NCBI GenBank assembly: GCA_024704765.1
Contig: JAKMXF010000331.1
Coordinates: 271,082 to 304,380, forward strand
Length of the DNA stretch: 33,299 bases
Direction: 5' to 3'
From: Oopsacas minuta
Lineage: Eukaryota; Porifera; Hexactinellida; Lyssacinosida; Leucopsacidae
In this document: positions 9,636-19,907 of the stretch, piece after piece
Layout: each line of letters begins with the position of its first letter
Position numbering within the stretch: position 1 is the first letter of the stretch
Notes under the pieces: model-generated
Told to the model about the DNA's origin: nothing
The model's database searches: none
What the model saw: only the letters and a program-made list of their open reading frames with translations
Translations under genes and position numbers: made by a program

Positions 9636-12600
9636 ATTCAGTATTTGGTTGGCCCAAACCCAATATTATCAGTATTCTGTTAGGCTACTATTCACTAATT
9701 TGATATTCGGTTAAAGCTGTTTCAACCTTGTTATGAAGTCAATTGAACTCATTATAATCAAGTTTGACATATGTAAATTATCAAGCCATACATCAACTCG
9801 TCCCTAATATCAACGCAGTCTTTCTATTACTAATGAAGCAAAGATATAGGCGAGAAATTTCAAAATGTAAATTTGAGATTGCTGCTCACAGAAATGAAAC
9901 CGGATATAGAAAGGATTATGTACAAAATCCGGTCAATTAAACATTTCTGATTTATTAAATTTAGAAAATATCTGTTATATTATTTGACCAATACAATTGT
10001 AGCATATCACCACTCGAAATTTTCAATCTCTGAGGTACTACGTGCAACAACAGATTTTACTCCATTTATAACTAGTATGCATCAGTGCACATCTTTCCTG
10101 AAATTTTTACCGCTGAAATATTTTTCTTTTTGAGAACAGTTTACTTTTGTATTTCGGTGAAATGTGTTGGACGCTTTTTCCACTCTTACCATATACCACA
10201 TTCCTACAAACTTATATTATGTCGTAATTTTTCTAAGGCATATTGTTTTTACCATAATATGGCTCTCGAATAACCATTATATTATAGTCTTCATATTAAT
10301 TCTCATTCAAGCCAGACGAAGCAATGGTAATTTGATTATTTTTTTGAAATTTTCTAGATAGATGGTACTGCCTTAATTTTGTGGAACATAGTTTGTGCGA
10401 ACATATGATTTCAATATCGCATGTTTACAACTAAAAAGTTTGTTAGATATTTTCTAGCTACGTTTGTGCTTTCATTCTTAAACCATATTATAGTGAACTT
10501 GTAGCGTGTAAATATTGTCTTTATGTAAGTACTATCAGCTGTATTATAATATAGTTGATTTAGTCTTGAAACCACAACAGATTCCCTGTAGCCAATATAA
10601 ATCTACTGTTAAAACGCAATTAATATGTGTGTATTTATGTGTATGCATTTCTATAGATGTTTGAATCCCAGAATTGATTGAAGAAACTGGAAGACCTCCA
10701 GGGCTGATTTTAGCAAACTAAATACGGTCGTTATCCATAGTATAGTAATTGAGATGAGAACTTACCAATACTTAAATTCAGAGATGCTACATTTTGCATC
10801 GCCTCCCTCTATTCCACAGACCATGCTCATTTCCTTTAAGAATATTTTATGATGCTAATAAATCATCCTGAAATCTATTCTTCATCAATTTAGTCAGTGA
10901 ATCTCTTTAAGATCTATGTTAAAATGTTATTTGGATATGTTACCGCCAGACAATGTAGCAGAGCAGAAATCTTACTAGATTGAATCAAGTCTGGTTCGTC
11001 GCATACTACTACGATGAAACAGCTCTTAACGGAGTCCAAGGTATTAGTTCAATAAACTTGATACAATACGACTTTCAACAACCCCTTCCGTTGTCACATC
11101 CCAACCAAGCAAGCCTGGATTAATACCTCTCTACTCTTCCGCACGTCTCCAAAGTTCCGGTACGTTTGTACAATACGCTATATCTGAAATCGTATTTGTG
11201 TATAATGCTGTATCTTCATGCTAATTCAGGAGGATTTTATGTCACCGCTTTTCTTCCTAATATATTTTCAAAGTGTTGTATTGTATATTAATAAGACAAT
11301 AATATTTACATTTTAACTGTTCCTTATCTCATCTGCAATGTCCGTTTCTTCCATTATTTGTGTAGCATTATCTACAGAACTATATCTATTGATGTCCAAC
11401 AATAACAACAGTAATCGATTTATCGCTGATTGTGCGATCCATGCACCCTGTTCTGACTCTTTTGAACTTTGGGATTGATCACCTTCCTCTAACTACAATT
11501 TCCGATGTTTTGACGGTTGACCAAATGTGCCATGGTAAATTTAGCAGGGCTTACTGTAACATTGTCATGACCGCCAATGAGATTTCTTTAATTGGTGCCT
11601 AGGATACCTATTTGGCGGCTGACAAGCTCCCTCAATGTCTCCAAATAGTTTAAGAGAGCTAGAATGACTAGTGTATATTTTCAGCATTCCAGTTAAAAGT
11701 TTTTTGTCCTTCATACGATATTATACAGAGCGAGTAACTGTTCTTCCGTGTTTCTTGGGAATTTGAGACCTCCACTGTTCATGCTTCTTCTTCTTTGTAT
11801 AAATGCGACAGATATTATCAATGGCGTGAAGGTGAGTTACCATTGTTGACAAATTGCAAGCAGCACTAGATATTCAATTAAATATGGCGTTACTCATACG
11901 TGCATACCTATATTTATTACTTTTAACTACGAATACTATTATTGCAACTAAAGAACCTAGAAATATTTATACACTTTATATAACTTTGTAACTCGATCGT
12001 AACATTCCAATGCGTAAGAAATAATCTATATTTAGCATGTGTATACGTATATATTATTTAGTTTTGTTATTCGGTATTTGTTGTGGTCTCAAGCCGGAAT
12101 CAATTATATTATTTTAACGATGAAAAATCATACATAAAGTTCATATTTTATATACACTACCAGCTCATTATGATATTGTGTAAGTAACAAAGTATTTAGC
12201 TATAATATCTAAAGATAATTAGTTTAATATTAATATTGAAATAATATGTTGCATAAAATATTTTCGGTAAAATTTAGTCAAGTACGAGCAGTATGAAGAA
12301 CCTCAAAATTAAAAATATTACCGTTGCTTCGTCTAACATGAATGTAAATTAACATGATTATTATCATGGTTATTCTAGAGCCATATTATAGTAAAAACAA
12401 TGCGCAATAGAAAAATTATGTACATTGTATAAATTTGGAGCACCGGGGTCTATGGTAAGATCGGAAAGTGTCCGACGAATTTCTCAAAAATAAAATTCTT
12501 CTAGCGATAAACATTATAATGAAGATTCGCACTGATGCATCAAGGTAATATATGGAATGAAATCTGTCAGGCCAAGTAGTACTTCAGGAGTTGAAATTTT

Positions 12601-12967
12601 GAGTTATGAAGTGTGGAGACTGGAGAGGTAAGGATCGATGGCCAAAAAAGTTTGAGATACACTGCTATTAGTTATATAATTGTGTGCATTGGTATTTTTT
12701 AATCCAAGTAGAAGGTGAATCGTATATAACAATTTTTGATGAATATATTCAGTCTAAAATTTGATAACCTAATACTTTGATGCATCAAAAATTGATAAAC
12801 TCCTTGATGGTGAACATCACCATCTATGATACATATGCAGTTATGAATCATACAGATTATTTGAGTTTTAATTGTATAGATGATGGAAAATCTTTGTTTT
12901 AAATTTTGATATGTGAATATAACTCAACCTTTTGGATATATTGGAATAATTTTTGGTTAGTGCCACC
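9636..12967. other. Non-coding, no supported gene
   Basis: No long frame with protein-like composition was found. The 62- and 65-codon frames at 10085-10361 are hydrophobic translations of AT-rich DNA. Bases 11050-11660 are less AT-rich than the rest and could hide an exon, but I see no motif. A perfect 8-bp stem (GATGGTGA, loop ACA, TCACCATC) lies at 12806-12824. Confidence 0.4.
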
Positions 12968-13002
12968 ATGGACAATGAGAGACCAAATATAAGAAATTTA
13001 TA
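12961..13002 (+). other. Possible first coding exon with a perfect Kozak start
   Basis: An AG preceded by a T-rich tract at 12946-12960 is followed by TGCCACCATGGAC. The ATG at 12968 has the full GCCACCATGG context, which is striking in such AT-rich DNA. It codes for MDNERPNIRNL, and then either a TAG follows or a donor GTATGT starts at 13003. Splicing to the AG at 13185 would join TA to T and keep the frame open into the orphan gene. Splicing to the AG at 13215 would create TAG. This exon is a hypothesis resting on splice signals only. Confidence 0.3.
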
Positions 13003-13215
13003 GTATGTATGCAATTGACTGCTTGGGCATAACTAGAGATCCCAGAGCAAGGAGGCAAGCATGGATATATTTACCTCAATATGTTGGCGATCACATTAGG
13101 GGAGATGAAGCAACATCCGATAAGTCAGGCGGCTACTGCCTCTCCCTCAATGCTAGTTACGCTCTGGGACGTCCACTCCTTCCAGTTGCCTTTTTATCAA
13201 TGCTTTTTTGTTTAG

Positions 13216-14539
13216 GTCGAATCTGGGAGAGATTGAAGATTATCATACTGATGGACTCAAGTTCAATGAAGATGTTCTGGAAAAAATTCCTATGAATTCT
13301 ACCCAAAATCTATTATGTTCTATTGATTCAGAAGTTGAGGACTTGATAATTGAAAAATTGAGCAATCAGCTAGGGGTTTTACAACAAGAATTACGTACAG
13401 AGCAGAGTGAATGGCTTCGACAGAAATCTCTAGAAGCTTTGAATGAAATGAATGCTGAAATATATTCTACCAACGAAAGGTTTGAGAGTTTTAAGTCAGA
13501 TATACTAGATATTTGTTCTAAGATAAGGGGCAAAATTGATTCGCCTCCTCGTGGACTGGTTAACAATTTCATTCATGTTGAAGATGATGTTGCTTCTATA
13601 ACGATTCCACAAACGTACAAAAACAATCTTAATGATTTACACAATTCTGATTGTTTTAAGAGTACAGATAGAGTATCAAATGTTTCACAATTAGATTATT
13701 CAAATGAAGATTCATTTAGTGCTCACTCCAATGTGGTACAAATTTCAAAATTGACTCACAGCAATATTCATCATGAAATTCTAATTGATAATTCTCATTT
13801 CAACACATCTATGAATTCATCACCAAACAAGATATTCTTGAATTATCATCCTGAAAATGTTTTCCTACCTTGCCCAGAAGGCGTCATGCTTCTCAATCAC
13901 AGTAGCTCTATTAATCCTTACATCTTGGCTGAAATTCGTTGGAATTTACACTCTTCATTGTTAAAACAATTATTTCGTATTGGAATAGTCAACCATTCAG
14001 ATATTACTAACACAGATTTTCTTTCTTTAAGCAATGATTTACAATCTACCCGCGATAGATATTCAGATAATTACCCAAATTATTTTCTTGCCAGAAAGAT
14101 CACATTATCAGATATTTCTCTCCAAATACACCATTGTAATCGTGACAATAAATCCAAGTTATTCTCTCACCCAATGACTGAGCTTTCAAAAGAATCTAAA
14201 TCAATATTTGAATCATCATCTCACGGTCATTCAGAATCACTCTTGCTGACTAGAGTATCTGGTGTAACTGATCAACGAAAAGGAAGCACCAATAATATAT
14301 GCAACACTTCATGGGATTCTGAAAATTCTGATCTAGTTCAAGGTTGCAACCGATTCTTGCCAGAAATAAAGAAAAATAAATCGTTCTTGCAAGCTACGGC
14401 TACAGCAACTTATCCCTGTGATCGTGATGGTATTAACAAGCATTTGTATATTCCTCTTCAGATCCTAGAGGAAACCATTCCTTCTGACTTCAGTCTTTCT
14501 GATCTTACTGATTATAGTGATTTAACCTCTTGTACCTAA
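13216..14539 (+). CDS. Last coding exon of an orphan coiled-coil, Ser/Asn-rich protein
   Basis: This is the only long uninterrupted frame in the window outside transposon-like sequence. The open frame runs from about 13157 to TAA at 14537-14539, about 440 codons. A strong acceptor (T-rich tract, TTTAG) precedes 13216. A second (CTCCTTCCAG) precedes 13186. An ATG at 13292 could start a 415-residue protein if there is no upstream exon. Early residues (SEVEDLIIEKLSNQLGVLQQ and on to about residue 110) form a heptad-like, charged helix that should be a coiled coil. The rest is rich in Ser, Asn, His and Asp and probably disordered, apart from a hydrophobic, helix-like stretch (NPYILAEIRWNLHSSLLKQL). 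The C-terminus is acidic and Ser/Thr-rich (DFSLSDLTDYSDLTSCT). I see no enzyme motif, signal peptide or membrane segment. AATAAA overlaps the stop codon. Probably a host gene; family not recognised. Confidence 0.65.
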
Positions 14540-14543
14540 TAAA
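14538..14543 (+). terminator. Polyadenylation signal AATAAA overlapping the stop codon
   Basis: The hexamer begins at the second base of the TAA stop of the orphan gene. Its position would give a very short 3' UTR. Cleavage-site evidence is not visible from sequence, so a later signal is equally possible. Confidence 0.4.
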
Positions 14544-15407
14544 AATTAATAATTTTACTGCACCGAATATCAATATATATTTAAATTTATAAGTAGTGAT
14601 TGTTAGTAGTTCATTATTAGCAGTGTTTCAATTGTTGCCACATTTATCCTGTGACATTAACTGTGATTTTTGCAGCTTCTTACTAATTTGGATCTTAGCC
14701 AAGTTAGATTAGAGGCATTCCTTGTCAATTCACAGAGCCAAACATATGGCTCTCCCAGAATCATTCGAAAATTTGTACATTATAACTTCCACATCTTTTC
14801 AGAATATCATGACATTATATTTTTCTCAGATAGTTCTTTCCAGATATACATAAAATACTGTAGATTTGAATTCTGAGCTTAGAAGTAATATTTTCTTGCG
14901 TCTTTCTTGTAAAATTTTACTTTTCATATTACTGTCTGAAAATTCCCTCCTCAAATTCAGATCGCTATTCTCAAATGTGTGATATTGGTTTAACTCAACT
15001 TGGCGAAAAGGCCGTCTATTAGTACGTAGATATTAATTGAAATTATGGAATATTTCGAAAGAATTATGGAACTCATAGATAATAGAAGAGTTATCTAATA
15101 AATGTTAATTAGATTGTAAAATATTAATAAATGTTCCTATTTTGAAAAGTATTCAAATGCCAATTTATTAAACCTGTGTTTAAGTTTGTGAATTTAATTA
15201 CGGTACTTCGACATTATGTTACCGCTTATAGTGAGTAGTTCAAATGGTGTGATACACATGTAGATAAACTATCGATCAATTCCATAAACGTTTACCCAAT
15301 TATATTATGTGGAATTTATGATTAATTTGATGCCAATGTAATGTGATTATGAGAAATGTAAATGGTGGATATGCATATGTTCAATAGTAATAAAAAGAAT
15401 ACAATGG
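14544..15407. other. 3' flank of the orphan gene; one isolated splice acceptor
   Basis: TGATTTTTGCAG at 14664-14675 is a good acceptor. It is followed by an open frame starting LLTNLDLSQVRLEAFLVNSQ and closing at 14876. It may be a further or alternative exon of the upstream gene, but no convincing donor precedes it. The remainder to 15407 shows nothing recognisable. Confidence 0.35.
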
Positions 15408-15506
15408 GCACCCAAAGGGTGCAAATTGTGAACACAAAGTGTTCGCTTGCTGCGCAACGCAAATAAGCATAGCTTGCTTGTATTATTAATTAGCTAATAG
15501 CTAATT
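15408..15506. repeat. Cluster of back-to-back short perfect hairpins
   Basis: Within 99 bp there are GCACCC-AAA-GGGTGC (15408-15422), GAACAC-AAA-GTGTTC (15430-15444), TTGC-TGC-GCAA (15447-15457), AAGC-ATA-GCTT (15465-15475) and a 9-bp stem AATTAGCTA around a central A (15488-15506). The first two share an AAA loop and a 6-bp stem and are 22 bp apart. The block is less AT-rich than its surroundings. It could be a recombination or transposon end, a structured RNA, or simply replication-slippage products. Confidence 0.75.
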
Positions 15507-17273
15507 CTCGATTTAATGAGCTAAAATGTGACCTGAAATTATACAATTTGACAAATTTCCTAGATTTAGTGAAAACGAAGTTAGCTACCATAGTCCAATA
15601 GTTCTTTGAGGTATCAAATCGTATGAATTAGCAATGATTCGGCTATTCGAGCACAATATCTCAGAAACTACAAACAAACCGGAATTCGACAGAAGTTGAA
15701 AGAAAAATGTATTCGTATGTAAACAATTGTTTATATTTTGAAAGAGTAAATTTAATTTTGCATATAACTTGTTGGGCTAATGCTCAAGGTTTTCGTTGTT
15801 GGTAGGAGGTATTGATTTTGGGCATCGTCCTTTAAGTTAATTGAGCTGTTGAATCAGCCTGATCCTACGTTCAACAATATTGCGTACCCATGCCAGATGT
15901 CGTGGTGATTCTTGAAGCTGGGCTGCATTCTTGCAACAAGCTGAACTTTAACCTCGCCAGTTACTGTGTTTAGAATAGCCCAATCTAAGCATCTGACCAT
16001 CACCCGCAAGCAGTGGTGCTAAACTCAATTTAGAACTATGGGGCGGTATCACAATCTCACTTCCCAGAGAACAACTCTGAAAGAGATGATAGTTGATAGA
16101 GAGTATGAAAGATCTAGACAAATCAAATAAAGAATCTCGGGATTGAACATTGCTCTATGAGTTGAATCTTTATTAACAGTTATTTAGGAGTTTCAACCCT
16201 TTGTCTGTCTAAGAAATATCCTATCATTTTACCTTGTTCACAAACAGCTGAAGAACACAAACAAACCTTTTGGAATTTACATAAACCTTGAGACGTGTGG
16301 GCTGTGTTTTTGCTGACTTTTGCTTCAAATTTTGTTTTAGATCGGCATTGTGACTTACTTTCTTAATTCATTAGTTAAATTGACTCAATTTGGTCATAAA
16401 TTATATATTTGATAAATGGGTATAGTCCTAGCCAATATATATTATTTATGCATCCTTTACAGGAAATAGCATATTTTTGGTCGATTGGGCTCCTCTACCA
16501 TTAACAGAGTGAGTCAACTATGTCATATCGATTAGCACTAGTCCCAATTTCCGGTATTGTCTATAGCGGAAATTATAAGCAAAGTCCGAAAAATCACTAC
16601 TCACACTCCTTAAAGTAATGAAATATAGAAATCTCTTACATTGCCAGCTGTACGCCCGTGGATTTCGCCTCAGAACATGCTCGAGATCAGTATACCATCA
16701 TAAAACCTTCCTTCCGCTACAACTCAATTTTTACCCTCTAGCAACTGGACTATTATAAATTTGACATTGTATTTTGCAAAACTTTTCTTTACTAATCCCG
16801 ATTCTTGCTATTATTGGAACTATTAACAATACAAAATTGAACTTGATGTCCGATAAAATAGTTACTAATTGGTACATTTTGTTAATAGAAATACTGCTAT
16901 AATAGGCAGTTTCAACTGTGTAGAGTAGTTATCCAATGCGACACCATAGAATTCCTAGATTCAAATTCTAAGCACATAGCTTACCTAAAATACTTTCATT
17001 GACAACAAACAGACAATAACAAAATTTGCTATTATATAATAAACCAGTCGCAAAATATGCTAGAGAGAAAGCCAGAAAAGCTTATTTTGGAGAATTTTGT
17101 GCATGCTGATAAAAATGATATACCGAAGGTATAACTTGACAACATCTTCGACAAGTCAGGGCGAGCTTTGACATCCCCTTAGATAATCTTGTTGTATATT
17201 AGGCCCGATAAAATAATAAAAGCTTAGTTGCAAAAATCAAAAATATTTAGAGAGGTTTACGTGTCTTCACTGG
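15507..17273. other. No supported gene; one coding-like minus-strand patch
   Basis: Around 15800-16080 the sequence is less AT-rich. On the minus strand a short frame includes HLAWVRNIVERRIRLIQQLN, which looks protein-like but which I cannot assign. The rest is AT-rich and unremarkable. Confidence 0.35.
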
Positions 17274-17275
17274 TA

Positions 17276-18586
17276 CGAGGGTCGTCCAAAATGTTTTTAG
17301 AATTAATGCTGTAACTTCATTTCTTGCACACCAATACATCTTATATCTATAGTACACTATTTATAACTACTCTAGTTAAAATATCTAAGCTTTTTATCTT
17401 TTATTACTTTTTTGACAGCTACTTATATAGTCAGCACTTGGCTCTAATTTTAAATTCGTACCTAATTATTTCTCATGGATTTACATTTGGAAAGAGGGAC
17501 TTTCGCGCAATGATTTTATGTGACTTTATGAGAAAACTTAGTCCTAAAGAATCACATATTCAACATCGGGACATTTGGAGAAAAATCACAATCTTTGACT
17601 ACAGTGTACAACTGGTACGATGAATTTAACCATGGACGAAAGACTCTAAGTGATGAAATGTGATCAGGACACCCTGTAGATGCGGTTAACCCAGAAAATA
17701 TCCAGAAAGTTAAGAAAATAATCAAAAATGGGCGTCGAATCATAATAAACGAAATAATGAGTCATTTAGACATCAGCAGAGGAAGCCTCCATGTCATACT
17801 CCATGAACACCTCTTGGTGAGGAAAGTGGCTGCACGTTGGATTCTACATAAACTTTCTGTAGAGCAAATGACAACTCGAGTGGATTGGTGCAAATTTATG
17901 ATCAGAAAATTCGATAATGGTCGTTCAAAGCTATTAAATACATTAATTACGGGAGATGAGACTTGGATTTACCAATATGACCCAGAAACGAAACAACAAT
18001 CCTCAGTTTAGCCAGATGATGATCCCCTCAAAAATTGGGAAGTGCACAAAGTGGCAACAAGCAAATGGTCGCCAGTTTCATCTCTAAAAAGGGACATGTT
18101 GCTACTATTCCCCTTATAGAGCAAAAGACTGTAACTGCGAGTTGGTATGTCAACATTTGCATGCCTCAGGTGATAGAAAAGTGGAGCATTTTACATCCTA
18201 AAGCCTACCTTACCTCACTTCAATGGCACCATGACAATACAAGTGCACATAAGGCAGCTTTAACAATGGATTTCTTTGCAGAAAATGGTATAAAATTGAT
18301 ACCCCTTCCAGCATATTCCCCAGATTTGGCGCCATGCGACTTCTTTCTTTTCCCTAAACTAAAAAAGAAGATTGAAGGGATTCATTTCAATGGGGCAAGA
18401 CTGGTTTATAATGAGGCCCTCCAAGACATAACCAAAGAAGACTGGGAAAATTGTTTTGAAAGTTGGTTTAGAAGGATGGACTTATGCATACAGTCATCTG
18501 GTATATACTTCGAGAAACTATAAAAAATAATCCACTTCCTACTATTCTTTCATATAGATTCTAAATACTTTTTTGGACTACCCTCG
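17276..18586 (+). mobile_element. Full-length mariner element, inactive
   Basis: The element is 1311 bp, normal for mariner. The ends begin CGAGGGTCGTCCAAAA (17276) and, on the minus strand from 18586, CGAGGGTAGTCCAAAA. Both continue to TTTAGAAT with one indel, giving an inverted repeat of about 28 bp. TA lies on both sides (17274-17275 and 18587-18588). The transposase inside is broken at several points, so it is non-autonomous. Confidence 0.95.
17490..18523 (+). pseudogene. Mariner transposase (DD34D), broken
   Basis: The protein begins KRDFRAMILCDFMRKLSPKE, the usual mariner N-terminal helix-turn-helix. A frameshift near 17575 moves it to FGEKSQSLTTVYNWYDEFNH. TGA at 17661-17663 replaces an Arg codon in LSDEMxSGHPVDAV. 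The linker and second helix-turn-helix follow (HVILHEHLLVRKVAARWI). Catalytic residues are TGDETWIYQYDPETKQQ (first Asp), HHDNTSAHKAAL (second) and YSPDLAPCDFFLFPKLK (third), with exactly 34 residues between the second and third, so the signature is intact. TAG at 18009-18011 replaces a Trp and a frameshift follows near 18030. The C-terminus WFRRMDLCIQSSGIYFEKL ends at TAA 18521-18523, 63 bp before the element end. Confidence 0.95.
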
Positions 18587-18588
18587 TA

Positions 18589-19115
18589 TCCAAGGAAGCC
18601 CAAAAAGATATTGTCTGGAGCGCCCCAGCTTGCTCTCCGCGGTAGTGGGAAGGAGAAAAAGGATGTGCCTTTATAACCATTATTTGGGATATGATGTTTT
18701 AACTGCGTCCTTAGTGGTAATTTTAAAGTTTTCAAGTTGCCGCATTATAAATTCAAGGTGAGATATTTCAGGACAATCAGGGCTATGTATATGTGACTCT
18801 AATTTAGAAGGCTGCAATATGTTGATAACTTCATTGACATGTATCTCTGCCTGGGAAATATGACATTAATCTGGAGACTCATTGAATGGCAAGGCTATAT
18901 TCTAAGAAATAATGAAATTTCAGCTAAAAGAGATTCGACTGATTTCTGTTTTTAGATATCAAAAACAAATCTCCACGATAAAATACATGTAGCATATCCG
19001 TACCTACTTGTAAGTACAGATCGACAATTATATTATTCTTTTTAATACTCGTATGCAAAATATATATATTGTGCTCGGTCAGGGAACCATGTAGACCAAT
19101 TAGCTAAAGTAAGCA
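18589..19115. other. Flank of the mariner, no gene seen
   Basis: Contains a 61-codon minus frame and an overlapping 62-codon plus frame just right of the element, neither with a known motif. The remainder is non-coding. Confidence 0.4.
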
Positions 19116-19129
19116 ATGACAACTTATCC

Positions 19130-19440
19130 TTATCTTTCTCTTTATTTTCAAAATCTAGGGTATTCTTTTGAATCATATGAGAGACGGCTACACATTTGGG
19201 AAGATTGATTGGAATAGTAAGAAGAACATCCTGGTAGGAAACGTGGTATTGCCCCATCCTTCAGCCTTTGACTTGGTAGAGGAATATCTTTGAATGTACC
19301 ATCTCCATTTGGTAAAAATCTGCGTGTACTCTACATCATCTTCTCTAAAGTGCTTGACACAAACGAATAGTTTATCAAAATCGAGCTCCAATCCAGGCAT
19401 GTATTAGTTCAGGTGTGGCTTTTGACATCCGAAAGTATGG
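19130..19440 (-). pseudogene. THAP-domain zinc-finger fragment
   Basis: On the minus strand the second half of a THAP domain is readable. PELIHAWIGA is followed, after a slip, by DFDKLFVCVKHFREDDVEYT, the conserved C-x-x-H-F part of the C2CH finger. After another 1-base slip come NGDGTFKDIPLPSQRLKDGA and IPRFLPGCSSYYS, matching the AVPxxxP end of THAP domains. SSQMCSRLSYDSKEYPRF then runs to a stop. The first Cys pair of the finger is not visible. THAP domains bind DNA in P-element transposases and in host regulators. Upstream minus-strand frames (about 19470-19670) may belong to the same relic but could not be assigned. Confidence 0.65.
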
Positions 19441-19521
19441 AATTCTATAATCAGGTCGATAATTACTCTTTCAACCAGGCGCTTTGCAAGAATTTGACAA
19501 TTCTTGAGTTCGTAGCGCAAG

Positions 19522-19818
19522 ATGGCCAAGGACCATATTGATGAGGGGAACATCGAAGAGCGCAATATTGTGATTCGAGAGGACAAGGACCCGCACGGTG
19601 AACACGAGCGACGCTACATCATCCAGCAAGCTGCAGAAGTAGCAATTCAAATAAATAACACAACACAACAAGATTTCTCATCAGAGATCATATACATTTA
19701 TCTTAGCATACTTTTGAATGCTGAACTCAAATCTGCAATCAGAATTTCTCTAGCACGTCTAGTTATTCTGAAATCCAATATCCATTTTTTCAATAGTATA
19801 GTATTACCTAGTTACTAA
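19522..19818 (+). CDS. Hypothetical 98-codon open frame
   Basis: Starts MAKDHIDEGNIEERNI with a reasonable context (AAGATGGCC) and ends at TAA 19816-19818. The first 45 residues are charged and the remainder is hydrophobic and AT-driven. The minus strand is also open across much of the same DNA. I recognise no motif, and it may be a chance frame in a decayed element. Confidence 0.2.
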   Translation: MAKDHIDEGNIEERNIVIREDKDPHGEHERRYIIQQAAEVAIQINNTTQQDFSSEIIYIYLSILLNAELKSAIRISLARLVILKSNIHFFNSIVLPSY

Positions 19819-19907
19819 ACTGCTATATGAGCATGCCTATTCTGATTCAATTATCTGGAATATAAATGACTTTACTTATTTGAATTCAAGCAAATCAAAT
19901 TATAAAC

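Noticed and set aside
10660-10675. GTTTGAATCCC resembling a tRNA B box
   Set aside because: No A box or cloverleaf can be formed upstream.
13005-13295. 96-codon frame overlapping the start of the orphan gene
   Set aside because: It uses another phase from the long frame and ends inside it; the splice acceptors at 13185 and 13215 explain this region better.
15408-15506. CRISPR-like or attachment-site reading of the hairpin cluster
   Set aside because: The stems differ in sequence and there is no repeat-spacer pattern; the DNA is eukaryotic.
19471-19671. Minus-strand hydrophobic frame resembling a chemoreceptor piece
   Set aside because: Too short, no diagnostic motif, and overlapping open frames on the other strand.
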